Source: Haplomitrium mnioides
Lineage: Eukaryota > Marchantiophyta > Haplomitriopsida > Calobryales
DNA: 46,716 nucleotides
Reading direction: 5' to 3'
Assembly (NCBI GenBank): GCA_049999725.1
Contig: JBNGIS010008952.1
Span: 1 to 46,716, forward strand
In this document: positions 31,782 to 42,193 of the stretch, one piece after another
How the letters are laid out: each line of letters opens with the position of its first letter
Position numbering within the stretch: the stretch's first letter is position 1
Position numbers and translations under genes: made by a program
Notes under the pieces: model-generated
What the model saw: the letters and a program-made list of their open reading frames with translations, nothing else
What the model was told of the DNA's origin: nothing
The model's database searches: none

Positions 31782-33125
31782 TTATACCTGCTGCTCCTTT
31801 TGTTTTTGGCTTGATGTTGAAGTTGAGAGTAATCTCAATTCTTCATCCAGATTTTCAGAATCACCACTGCGTCTTTCTCCTAGAGACATTTCAGATTGAG
31901 AGTTATTTGGAGTATACTGCTCCAAATTCCTGCACAGCCTTCCTTGCCATGTACTAGTGCTGCCACTGCTACTGCCTTCACCATATGGTCCACTCAATAC
32001 TTGCGTTTGCTGAGTTGGTTCTGACACAACCTGTTTTCCATTTGTTTCACTTGTGTCATCAACCAATTTCTGCCCATACCAATTACTTAACTCATCAAAT
32101 ACTACATCTATACTCACCCTTAGCATGTGTGTAGTAGGACAATGGCACTTGTACTCTTTCTGCTCATTTGAATATCCAATGAAGACACACTTTTCAACTT
32201 TTGGATCTAACTTGCTGCGTGTCTCAGTTGGTACATGGACATAAGCAATACAGCCAAACACTTTCAGGTGTGAAATGTTTGGGCGTCTCCATGTACTAAA
32301 CTTCTCTTCTAGCGTCATGCCATGAACTGCAGTTGTAGGTGTTTTATTCATAATATAAACAACAGTAGACACTGCTTCTACCCAATAATAGTGTGGTATA
32401 TTCTTCTCATTCATCAAAGCTCTTGCCACCTCTGCCATGTGTCAGTTCTTCCTTTCAGCAACTCCATTTTGTTGAGGTGTATACCTGCATGTTTGCTGCC
32501 TTTTAATCCCTTCTCTTTGTAGGTAGGTGCAGAATTCTGTGGAGAAATATTCTCCTCCACCATCTGATCTCAGGCACTTGATTTGCTGCCCCTTCTCTTT
32601 TTCCACCATGGCTCTAAAATGTTTGAAGTGATCAAACACTTCACTCTTCTGCTTCATGAAATAGATCCAGATTTTTCTGGAGTAATCATCAATGAAGGTT
32701 GCATAGTATGTACACCCTCCAATGGATCTTGTTTTTGCTGGACCCCACACATCTGAATGTACCACCTCAAGTAGCTTCCTTGCCACATATGCATCATGGG
32801 GGAATGCTTGTCTTGCCTGTTTACCAAACTGGCATGCTTCACATATTTTCTGCATTCCTTCTACCTTGAACTTGGGCAGCCCACTGACTACCCCTGAGCC
32901 TTGCATATTCCTCAACTTTTGAACATTAACATGCCCAATCCTTTTGTGCCATATCTCTATGTCTGACACAACTCCTATATTGTGTACAAACATGGCTTCT
33001 AAAATTTTAGGCATGTTCACATCCAATGCGAACATCCTGCCACTCCTACTTCCTTTTGTGATGAGGTTACAATTGTCTCCCCAATCCTCAATAAACACAC
33101 CAGTGGGGTTAAACCTGACCTGCAT
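31782..33125 (-). pseudogene. C1 integrase
   Basis: 32442-33125: HHCC zinc-binding (WHKRIGHVNVQKL and CEACQFGKQ), core with HSDVWGPAKT (first Asp), SDGGGEYFSTEF (second Asp) and QQNGVAERKN (Glu). A stop at 32439-32441 replaces the residue after ERKN. 31782-32438 continues ARALMNEKNIPHYYW, LKVFGCIAYVHVP, CVFIGYSNEQKEYKC and an acidic, Ser-rich C-terminal tail. The D-D-E triad is complete apart from the stop. Confidence 0.95.
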
Positions 33126-34363
33126 ATTTTGCTCTACTTATTGTCCAACTGAGATCAGATTTTTCTGAATCATTGTCACATGCATCACATCAGATAGGCA
33201 CTTTGTTTTGCCATTCTCTAGTACTATTGGTATGCTACCAATTTGATGGATAGAATGAATAGTAGAATCACATGTCTCCATATAACCAGGTGTACTCAAA
33301 TTTCTAGTTTTCTTAAACCACTCTCCGTGGCCTGTCATGTGATTAGAACATGCAGAATCAACAAACCACTTATGTCCATCATTGTTTTGCTTCCCATACG
33401 CTACAGATGAGTATCCATGCTGCATGACAAACAATATCTCATTGTTTGCCTTGTTGGAACTTGCATAGTTCCCCTGCACTCTGTTGTTTCTCATGTCATT
33501 CTGTTTTTTGTAGCAATCCTTTGCCATGTGACCTGGCTTACCACAGTAATAGCAGTCTCCCTCTGAATGTTGTGGTTGGGTTCCACGTCCTCTGTTACTC
33601 CCCCTGCCTCTGAACTGGCCTCTACTACCAAACTGGTTTGGTTGGCGATGATGATTTTGCGCATTGTCGTTTGAACGACCTCTGCCAGGATTACTCCTAC
33701 CATAGCTTCTACCTCCTCTTCCTCTACCCCTATTAGAGTAGAAAGCTTGTTCTTGACTACTTGAGGCACCTCCTCCAATGTCAAGTTCTTCTGCCACTAG
33801 CATGGCAATCAACTGTGAAAAGGATGTGGTTCCTTCTCTCGTCTTCATTGATGTGTTTTGAACTGTTTATACTCTTTGCCTAAACCATTCAGGCAAACTG
33901 CCACCATGGCACTCTCCTTCACTTCTTCTCCAACATTTGCTAGCTGCTCAGCTAGTGATTTGATCTTCAAGGCAAAGGCATTTACATTCATTGTTTCCTT
34001 TTGCAGATTAAAAAATTCCATCTGTAATGCCAGCTTCCTTGCATCTGACGTAATGGCATATCTCTCCTCCAGGATGTCCCAAGCTTCCTTGGGTGTCTTA
34101 GCTGCTGACACATAACCCATCATCTTGTCATCAACACTGATGGTTAGCCAGTACAATAGCTTGTGGACCTTCTCTATATATCTCTTGAAGACTTGCATCT
34201 CCTTACTGGATGGGGATGGGTCTAAGATTGGTTCAACTTCATCTTCTGTGATGAAGTCCCAGTGCCCTCTTCTTTTTATAAAGTTTGTCATTATGATTGA
34301 CCAAACATTGTAATTGGTTTCAGTCAGTTTCTCACTGACTGTCTGAGAGATTCCATCTGCCAT
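33126..34363 (-). pseudogene. C1 gag, zinc knuckle and protease
   Basis: Gag starts at ATG 34363 (MADGISQTVSEKLTETNYNVW), the first Met before the gag domain, and runs through WDILEERYAI, LQMEFFNLQKETM, VNAFALKIKSLAEQL. A one-frame break near 33845 leads to an Arg/Gly-rich stretch, zinc knuckle CYYCGKPGHMAKDC, and protease WFVDSACSNHMTG, where the usual D-S-G is D-S-A. A stop at 33126-33128 ends the piece. Confidence 0.93.
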
Positions 34364-35760
34364 CTTCCTTGCTGGCTTAAGTAAACTGTACTATCGGCTT
34401 TGTATAGTTTCAAGTTTCAGGGATTTCAGGTGTTTGATGTTGAGCTTATGTGTGAAGAGTTCTAGGTGTTATGATAGCAGATGAAACTACTCTTCTCTGA
34501 AAGCTTCGAGAAGAGTTGTGATCTGCTGATCCCTGAACTGATGCCTCTCCACTTGACGATTTCCACCAAAGCCAGCCGTGCTCATCGAGTCTTCTTCAGC
34601 ACCTGCAATCTGTTCTCTACTTCAATCATATTCAGATCAATCTGCACACATGCTTCAATCAGGTATGCTCTTCTCTATCTTCTACAATTTGTTTTGCCCA
34701 ACTGAAGCAACAACAGCTTCAAATCAGATCGATTCTTGCTCAAATATTTTGCCTTCTACTCGACTTCCTTCTCCTTTTGATTTCTGTTCGATTTTTGCAG
34801 TCTCCTTCCTCCAATTCTTCTTCAACAAACAAGTAATAGCTCTTTGATTGTTGCCTTGATGTTTCTTCAATTCTTGCAATTCTCCTTCAGCAAAATATGT
34901 CAATAATGTTTCTTGAATACTCCTTTGTCTTCTTTGATTCTTCTTCAACATCAACCAAAGACCCTCCTTTGATTCTTCTCCGAATTCCTCTTCGATGCTC
35001 TTCACCAACAACAAAACCTGTGATTTTGCTGCTGCGATTTCTCAAGCAGTGAACTTGAATCAAGTGGCATAGTTCTACAAGTTCTACTTCGAACTCTAGA
35101 AACCCTAGAACTCTTCGCGAGTTCTTCTTCAGCAAATTTCTTCACCTTCACTTTTGATGTCCTTCAATTCTGCTGTTTCGATTCAAGTGATTCGACCTCC
35201 AATCAAATTGTCTCCTCCAAGCAATCCTGCTGCACTTACAGACAGGCAGAAATGACTTCAATTTCTGCCTTCCAACACCCTGCTCGATTTGCTTGAGCTC
35301 TTCAGCTTCGACCCCTATTCAAACCGGCGAGCAGAACTCTTTGAGTTCTGCTTTGAATTAGATCCTTTGACCACCAATTGAATCGCCTCCTCTGGGTGAT
35401 TCTACTGCGACCAAGAGCTGGCAGAAATTCTTTTGATTTCTGCCTCAAAGCAGCCCCGATTCTTCTTCGAGCTCTTTTCTTCCACAACCACTTGCTCTCT
35501 TTGTTGAAGGCTGGAAACCCTAAAAACCAACGAATTCTTCTCCAGCGAAATGTTGAATTTGTCGAGTCTACTGTCTTCAATTCTTCAGCAAATTCTTCCT
35601 TCACCAACACTAACAATTTTCTTCTGCACCAAATGTTTCTGCAAACGATTTGATAGCCGGGGGAGCCTCTTCGACGAAGGTTTTTTCTTCTTTTCTTTTT
35701 TTCTTCCTTCTCCTCAAAAGTATTCTGCTCTGCACTGTTGTGCCACTTCCTGTTCCTGAA
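34364..35760 (-). other. C1 leader between primer site and gag (1.4 kb), two hairpins
   Basis: Purine-rich on the minus strand (GAA/AAG runs). A diverged tandem duplication of about 175 bp lies around 35180-35520; each copy contains GGCAGAAAT, a 7-base loop and ATTTCTGCC (35245-35269 and 35420-35444). No retroelement protein read here; frames such as 35302-35784 are long but of no recognised family. Confidence 0.6.
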
Positions 35761-35775
35761 CCTGCTCTGATACCA
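35761..35775 (-). promoter_or_regulatory. C1 primer binding site (initiator tRNA-Met)
   Basis: CCTGCTCTGATACCA; its reverse complement TGGTATCAGAGCAGG is the classic plant copia primer site complementary to the 3' end of initiator tRNA-Met, directly next to the 5' LTR. Confidence 0.95.
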
Positions 35776-35972
35776 TGTCAACAATTACACTGCGCTCATG
35801 GGGTGTGGAGAAAAACTGTATATATTCACAATGGCTCGATGGCCTCAAAAATACATCAAGGAGAGGAGTGCACACGCGACTCCAATCTGCCCCACATATA
35901 AAATTAACCCTAACTAAACTAAGGGGGCTGCTAGCTCAGCCTGGCAGCCTATTAGAGCTCGATATTTCAACA
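35776..35972 (-). repeat. C1 5' LTR (197 bp)
   Basis: Same 197-bp sequence as 29936-30132, with 11 differences counted by eye (about nine transitions). Its ACATATAAAATTAACCC stretch is near the expected TATA region only if read on the plus strand; on the minus strand TATATACAGTTTTT (about 35810-35825) is a candidate TATA box. Confidence 0.95.
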
Positions 35973-35977
35973 CCACA

Positions 35978-36417
35978 TTCCCCTCCTTCTTGCATTGGAA
36001 ACACAATGCAATTGGCTAGCCATAACCGCTTTTCCGGGGCTCAGGACAATTTGAGGAAATGTGCCCCGGTTGGTTGCAATTCCAGCAGACCATGATGGTT
36101 GTTTGAGGCGGTCTGGTTGCAACCCACCCACTTCCTTGGCCCTCGCTCACTCTTGCAGGCCTGCCCAGCATGGTGCAAGGCCCCCCGTTGATCTGGTACA
36201 CCGTTTCTAGGGCCTCCTCTAGCACATAATCGACTTCTTCCCTCATGAAGTCCGGTGCCTCTTCCCTTATATAATGGATGGCATTGTTCTCTGCAGGGCA
36301 TTCTTGAGGTGAGTGGCCATGCTTATTGCATCTCATGCACCATACTCCTACTCGTCTAGTTGGGAGCGGCTGACCATCTGGTTTGATCCTCGCCAAGAGG
36401 ATGTTTATCGCTTCCAT
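35978..36417 (-). pseudogene. G3 gag zinc-knuckle region
   Basis: On the minus strand: WCMRCNKHGHSPQEC, a spacer with MREEVDYVLEEALETVY, CWNCNQPGHISSNC, then CFQCKKEGNV cut by C1 and continued as AINFPLN at 29930. So G3 gag carries three zinc knuckles, the third lacking its His and last Cys. A TAG after SGYG (36016) precedes the third knuckle. It begins MEAINILLARIKPDG. Confidence 0.85.
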
Positions 36418-37416
36418 CTTCGCAACTTAATTCATCGATCCGATCCTTCCCTACTGGCTTCGTGCTATGCTCAGGTTTGGGTTTGCCTTTCTTTGATTTC
36501 CTCTTCTTGGCCTCTCTGCGGTGATGGAATTCCCGATCCGTGGCCTGCTTCTTTTTCTTTTGCTCTTTCCTCTATTTCTTTCTTCTGGAAGACCGGTCCT
36601 CCCCCGAGCTGCTGCTATCCGACTCACCCCCGCTCTCCAAAGGGGATGCGGAACTTTTGTCCATCTCTTCTTTGCTTGTTAATGTGTCCGAAGAATCTTC
36701 GGATTCAAACTTCGTTCTTGTTTTTCTTCGGGAGCTAGTGATCGCAACTTTGACATAGGATTGGGCCACATTTACCGCCTCCTCCAAGGTCTGAGGGTCT
36801 ATCTGCCTCACCCAAGTCCCTATTCCTCTAGGCAGGGCTGCGAGGAACCACGCTGTCAGCGTTCCGTTGGTGGTTGGCGGATTCAGCTTTCAAGCCACTT
36901 TTTTGAATCTTTGCAAGAATCTTCTTACGGATTCCTTCTTCTTCATTCGGAGCTGACCCATCTTGACTAATGCCTCTATTTCTTCTCCAATTCCTTGGAA
37001 TTCAGCCACAAATGCGACTTTGAAAGCTCCACAGTCTCTTTTAATATTGTCTGGAAAATCCTTGTACTAGGGTTGTGCCTCTCCCTTCAAAACCATTGGC
37101 AAGATACCAATTTTCACATGGCTTTCCCTATTTGCCACTGTAGCATTTTCCAAGTCGTCGAGCCAGACATCAGAGTCATCCTTTGAAGGACTTGTACTTG
37201 AAAAGGACTCTCAGTCCAGAAGGAGGCACCAGGTTGGCTATTATAGCACTAGGCAAAGCCAACTCCACTGATAGGTTGATACCCCTCTCCACTCTTCCAC
37301 CACTCACTTACAACATGACGTTTGTTTCTCCGAGCTTTTCACCCCTGTCCGAATCCGACCTTGGGGTCCTTTGTACAAAAGATGATAACTTGGTCTCAGG
37401 TTCTTGCAAACCTTTT
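36418..37416 (-). pseudogene. G3 gag capsid domain
   Basis: Reads, across a few stops, a retrotransposon gag domain: GEAQPYYKDFPDNI-like, VAFVAEFQGIGEEIEALVKMGQLRMKKKESVRRF (about 36920-37060), a stop, then AWFLAALPRGIGTW and RQIDPQTLEEAVNVAQSYVK (36750-36811), followed by an acidic/Ser tail (ESEDSSDTLTSKEEMDKSS, SGGESDSSSSGED). The N-terminal leader (37060-37416) is broken. Confidence 0.8.
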
Positions 37417-37434
37417 GCCCTCCTTCTAGCGCCA
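37417..37434 (-). promoter_or_regulatory. G3 primer binding site candidate
   Basis: The minus strand reads TGGCGCTAGAAGGAGGGC here, nine bases inside the 5' LTR edge. It starts with TGG, as required to pair with the CCA end of a tRNA, and TGGCGC-type sites are common in plant gypsy elements. The tRNA was not identified. Confidence 0.65.
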
Positions 37435-37443
37435 AAAAATGTA

Positions 37444-37926
37444 TGTCAACCCCCTCCTTCAGGCATTAACCCCCAAAGGTGCCACTTTGGAAGAAAAGGG
37501 CGACATATCGGGCCTCAGGTTCTTTTGTGAGATGGCCCCGCATCCAAGTTATCTCTTTGAGGTCTTAAAGAATCTCAAATCCACCTTGTAGGTCTTTCCA
37601 CTTATTCACAATCACTTAAAGACCAATCTTGCTTATTTACACACATGTCCGAAGTACATTTGGTTTCCAATCCGAAGTATATTTCAGGGATCTAAGAATA
37701 GACCAAGACATCTTGCTTACAAAATGGACTCAAAGTTCACATCCAAAATACCAAGGGGTCTGGCCTACAGTTCTATCTCCCCTTAAGTGATGTCTTCCTT
37801 GGTTTCTATCAAGCTAAAACCCTGAGTTGCTCCGAATCCGAAGTACTTTGCAGGAAATTTGAAAAGAGACAAGAAATTCAAAAAGAAATAAGACGTCCGA
37901 AAAGAGACAAACCTATTTAACACAGT

Positions 37927-37976
<50 letters not shown>

Positions 37977-39970
37977 CACCACGAGCCTTCTAATTTTGAG
38001 CGACCTCAATGCCATTAGGTCTGACGTTCAGCAGCATACTTCTCCACTCAGTCATAATAGTCCCTCATTCCTTTATCACCTCACCCACGCACCTCGTCCA
38101 GATAGTTTTTCAACTTCCCTTGCAAGAAGCCCTAAATTTACTTCCTCAAGCTCAAAAGAGGTCTTCTTTAACTTCCACCTCTGGAAGACAGTCCTCTCGA
38201 CTAATGGCCAACCCCACCCCATCGCGAACCTCGACTAGATCTTCTGCACAATGCATGGGCACTAACGCAACCACTTCTCTCTTGGCTCCACTTGAAAGTT
38301 AAGACCAGAAATGCACTCCGAGCATTCTTAGGATTGCTACTCTTGCACAAATGACGTTGAGATGACCCCAAGATCCCCCCTTGGCAGCCTCTCTCGAATT
38401 CAGGATCGAAAGATCTCCCTTCCTCTTTAAGTGTCGATTGACCTCCGAATGCTAGTCCACCTGCAGTGATGAGTACACTTGGATCGCCTGAGCTTCTAGA
38501 GCTTTCCGCCCAGCAATTCTCAGCACCCCTCTAGTCCACCTCCACCTCTGCTAGCCCTCTTGCACGAGTCCACTCGCTCCAAGTAAAGCCTCACTAGAAA
38601 TCTCCCCTCCTTCCCTCCATGCGTCCTCTCGTCTGAGATAGTTTTCCCACACCTCTCATTAGCATCAACCCTTGAAACATCACAGCGAGCCAATCTATAT
38701 TCCCCTCGCGCGTGCCTTTCCGAAGTGTTTCTTGTTTCCCCTCTATTTTGGCCGTTTTTCTAGTTAGTAATGATTTCTTAATGTGGTGACACGTGTCTGT
38801 ACGATCCAGAGTGGTTCTGAAGAAGTATGTTCCAAAGAGAAATCCAAAGAAGGCTATTCCAAAGACTTATCCATAGAAGTAAGCCGATGAAGGTGAGGTG
38901 GTTGTCGTTTTGTAAGTCTGATCCGAAGAACTGGTCCAAAGTAGGTAATGCCGATGCAGATCCGAAGTAGGTATTCGAAGAAGTAAGGTTGGAGGAGATC
39001 CAAAGCTAATTTCCGAAGAGGTATGATACGATGAAGCTGAACTTGGCATAGACCCTCAAGAAGACAAACTAGGCCCAGATCCAAAAAAGTCCTCTACAGA
39101 AGGTAAGCTCAGATGATCAACCCCAAAATTTGACCCTTTCCGATGGGCGCCGTCCGCCGCCATCTTCCAGGTGGAAGTTTGACTGCCGCGTCTAACCAAA
39201 ACATCTAACTGAGGGTCCTGGCTCTGAAGTTGACCATAGGGCTGCTCCGAAGTTGACCTCTTTCTGAAGTGCGCCGTTTTCAAATGGAAAGTTGGACCTC
39301 CATGTTTGACTGCCTGGTTCTGAAGTTGACTCAATTCGATGGGACTCTTTCCACGCATTCCTTTGGAGGGGATTCTAACTCTCCCCCCCCACCCCCCCTC
39401 GATATTCCCTGCAGGATTCCGCCAAACAATGTTTAGAAGTCCGAAGTGGGGTCGGACCCTGGTAAAGCTTGTCAATGCATGAGGGAACGGAGTGTCCTCC
39501 AATCCTTGGTGTCATCGCTACTTACGAGGGTCATTGCATTCTCCCTACTTCTACCAATCCTCTACTTCTAGCGTGATGGGGCGCCTTTCATTCTTCTCGC
39601 TTTTGCTCCTAAATGTTGTCCCGAAAGTAATGTTGGGCCTCTGGCCTTACCTAAAGCCCCTCTCTTATGGTGCTGGATCATTTATCTTGTCCCATCCCCT
39701 TGATCTTCCTCACCCAAACCTGCCTCTTCCTCCTCTTCTGCGATCGCTCTACCTTCCACCTCCTTGCTAATACTTCTGGCGAGTATCCCTTCTTCCTTGT
39801 TATGGTCCCGATTCCGCTTCTTCGAATCGGACAAGTAAGCAACCCTCTCTTACTGACTGATATGAGATGTTCCGTTTCTTCTGGAGTACCCTAACACCTA
39901 AGAGTGGGGAAATGCTCCAATGCTGCTTCCAATTTCCAAGAATCTTTATTAGCACCTCATTTCACCGGTT
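37444..39970 (-). repeat. G3 5' LTR (about 2.5 kb)
   Basis: Begins TGTCAACCCCCTCC and ends ATTTCACCGGTT in plus reading; matches 22981-25477 throughout. It differs by a (CA)n expansion at 37928-37973 and a C-rich run at 39381-39400 absent from the other LTR. The spurious frame 39056-39502 parallels one in the other LTR. Confidence 0.9.
37928..37973. repeat. CA microsatellite, about 23 repeats
   Basis: An uninterrupted CA run in the G3 5' LTR; the equivalent place in the 3' LTR (about 23468-23487) has only CACATACAGACACACCACAC. Confidence 0.95.
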
Positions 39971-39975
39971 GATGG
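39971..39975 (+). repeat. Target site duplication GATGG, right copy of G3
   Basis: Matches 22976-22980; followed by a second overlapping GATGG in the host sequence (GATGGATGGATT). Confidence 0.7.
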
Positions 39976-40017
39976 ATGGATTAGCCAAAGGTGTCAAATG
40001 AGAAGAAAGTTTGTTAC

Positions 40018-41647
40018 CTTTGTCGGACTCCAAGACAAATTTTTCTTGCAAAGATTTTATTTCTTCGCATGTTTTACAAACAACAAATCTATTGTGTTTT
40101 GGAATTTTTACATTTAGAAAATGAGTTGTCCAATGTTTTGTAAAACCCGAGAAACTGAGAATACAATGGGGATTTTTCTCTTTCAAATAAGTTGTGTAGT
40201 AGTCATAAACTTCCCATTTTGTAAAATTATCAAGCAAGTTGTACACTTCGTGAGTGCGCATTCTCTCGCAATGTCCTTGGAAAAAATTGTCCATCCACTC
40301 ATGAACAAAAACTCCTTTAGTAGACAAATCTCTTTTTCCAAAAATGCATCTAAGATCTGCATTTTTGAGATTTTGAATCCTTTGGATTCTATCATTCCCT
40401 ACTGCTAGTATTAATTTGAAGGCTCTTCTACAGACAAAGGTACCGCTAGGCAATGTAAACCAATTTTCAACATCAGAGTCTTTTCTTGGTATTCCCTACT
40501 GCAGTGTGATATCTCGATTCTTCATGCTTTGTTGAAAGTATGTTTCTCTCATAGTTTTCAAAAAATTTGTCTTGTACAACGACAAGCAATTATTTTGACA
40601 ACAAGACATTCTCTTCAATCTAGAAATGGACATTGGATCTAGCTTTTTCTTCACAAATCTCTTATCATGATGGACTTTCAGTAAAGAATTTTCACATAAG
40701 ATGTTTACCTATTTGGGTTTTGGCCCAAACAAAGAATTCTTATATTGTGCTGGACAATTCGATCTGTAAGCGAATCCAGAAATAAGAGATAATTCATCCT
40801 CAAGATCTTGGTCGTCATTGTAAACATTGTTTGTTCCGTCACAAAATATTTTTGAGAGACTAGTTTCTTCTTGGGGATTGGGAGAACTACACCATTCCGA
40901 AACTGAATCTTGATCAACATCTTCATAAGACAGAATTTTTTTTTTGTAATAAAATCGGTGCTCTTGACGATAACTCCAAAGAAATGTTGAGTGATTGAGA
41001 CTTTTTGCTAGAATTGTTTTCCAAACTATCGTCTGAGGACTACTCCAAAAGAATTTGATTTGTTTCAGATGTCCCAATCTCTTTGCAAGGTGCAACTTGA
41101 AACAAAATCACTCGTTGTTTGAGTGGTGCTATCAAGGAGAGTGGCTTATCTCCAAAATTAAAACTGTCCAGAGATTGTATGCTCTTTGTGTTTTAAACAG
41201 ACACACTTTGATCATGAATATTGAGGTCTCCCTCAGATGTGGACGAAGAAAGGTCTACAATCGTCTGAAATCTCTTTGTTGAACCTTTTTTTTCCAAACA
41301 TTTTGGAATACTCAGAAGAAAGATTCAACTTTGATCGCTTGATGGGTAACAAAGATCTTTTGCTAGATGAAGATTGTTTCTTGAATTCTCTGCAAGCCCT
41401 TTGATCCTTTGCATGCAAAATGTTGAATCGTTAATCCTATGTGCGCATTGGATTCACTCCTTGACCCTATGCGCGCATAGGGTTGAGTCCTTGATCCTAT
41501 GCACACATGGAGTTCACCTTCTTGATCGTTTTGAGCGGAGTTATCTGATTCAACAGAAGTCATCTTTTTCCCCAATATACTCGTCATCACACTTGACGTT
41601 TTTGGTACTCCATCGCTTAACTCCCAAAAATTGATATTCTCAAACAA
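40018..41647 (-). pseudogene. Transposon T transposase-like gene, N-terminal half
   Basis: From ATG 41647 on the minus strand: MFENINFWELSDG, three 10-residue repeats coded by the 30-bp palindrome array (HVCIGSRTQP, YARIGSRSES, NAHIGLTIQH), then a Ser/Lys-rich stretch with breaks (41233-41418), an acidic region (DDQDLEDELSLIS, 40709-41095), CCQNNCLSLYKTNFLKTMRETYF (about 40560-40610), and an open frame 39962-40453 with GTFVCRRAFKLILAVG and NDRIQRIQNLK, ending TCEEIKSLQEKFVLES. The C-x3-C block, the V-C-x-x-A-F block with R-I, and T-C-E-E are the usual N-terminal features of DUF7869-type proteins. A canonical donor (AAAG/GTAACA) at 40018/40017 fits a phase-matched join to 22274. Confidence 0.7.
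41434..41524. repeat. Three 30-bp units carrying the T palindrome
   Basis: Units start at 41434, 41464 and 41494 and end CC/CTTCTTG. Cores are ATCCTATGTGCGCATTGGAT, CCCTATGCGCGCATAGGG and ATCCTATGCACACATGGA. Because the period is a multiple of three, the array stays open on the minus strand within the transposase N-terminal frame. Confidence 0.9.
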
Positions 41648-42193
41648 TTCTCAAACAGTTTGTCAAAAGTAACACTCTTCGTACATGAATCTTTAAATTC
41701 TAACCTCTTTTTTCCTTTTAAAACTTCAGCCATTGAAAAAAGGTGACTAAAAATCAGTTAATTCAAAGAACTATTTTGACAAATACTATAAACCTCCTAC
41801 AACACTCTCAAAAAATGTGGTTTTGTTTTTTTTTTTTGGAAAACGACAATATGGAACTTTCTGTGAAGAAAATGAAAAAAAAGAAATTGGAAAGATGAAA
41901 ATAAGCAATGCTTTATATACTAACTTTTTTTTTGCACCATGCGAACCTACGTGTCAAGAGGTCCTCGAATCAGTTTTTGGCAAGAAAAAGCATTTTTTGA
42001 AATTTAGTCATAAAAGGAGCGCTAGTGGAAAGTTTTTTTCCATTGTCGTGAGTTCAGTTTTTGGTTTTTGTTTTCTGGTTATTGCTATTTTTATATTTAC
42101 TTAGTTTTTTGTTGTTTCCAGCGTTTAGTGATTTCTGAACTTTTGTTCAGTACATTTTTCACCTCCAAAAAGACCTTTTTTTATACCTAGAGA
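41648..42193. promoter_or_regulatory. Divergent promoter region between transposase and ParB-like genes
   Basis: 546 AT-rich bases separate the two divergent starts (41647 minus, 42194 plus). TTTATATAC at about 41912-41919 is a candidate TATA box for the plus gene. Runs of T at 41824-41838, 41926-41932 and 42176-42182. No palindrome of the T family inside. Promoter role is positional inference. Confidence 0.4.

Larger units (their letters stand above)
29936..35972 (-). mobile_element. C1: full-length Ty1/copia element (6037 bp)
   Basis: Paired 197-bp LTRs, an initiator-Met primer site, polypurine tract, CCACA target duplications and gag-protease-integrase-RT-RNase H on the minus strand in copia order. 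It is inserted in the gag of G3. About five in-frame stops but no obvious frameshift except at the gag/zinc-knuckle junction, so it is the best-preserved element here. By eye the LTRs differ at 11 of 197 positions, mostly transitions. Confidence 0.96.
22981..39970 (-). mobile_element. G3: large Ty3/gypsy element, minus strand
   Basis: Two LTRs of about 2.5 kb in the same orientation (22981-25477 and 37444-39970) enclose gag, protease, RT, RNase H and integrase on the minus strand. RT blocks such as CQDFRELNDATKKDHY and the three-knuckle gag place it near the non-chromodomain Tat/Athila side of plant gypsy elements; lineage is my estimate. GATGG flanks both sides. LTR outer ends are CCGG(C/T)T rather than a clean TG...CA, so the boundary may be off by a few bases. 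C1 is inserted in gag. Confidence 0.88.

Noticed and set aside
35302-35784. 160-codon minus-strand frame in the C1 leader
   Set aside because: Starts in the LTR/primer site, Arg/Lys/Glu-rich from purine-rich sequence, no family resemblance; treated as leader.
37783-37974. Cys/Val repeat protein on the minus strand
   Set aside because: Reading of the CA microsatellite in the G3 LTR.
20532-41647. A host gene with a giant intron
   Set aside because: The protein type, surrounding palindromes and inverted arms fit a mobile element, and the frames are broken.
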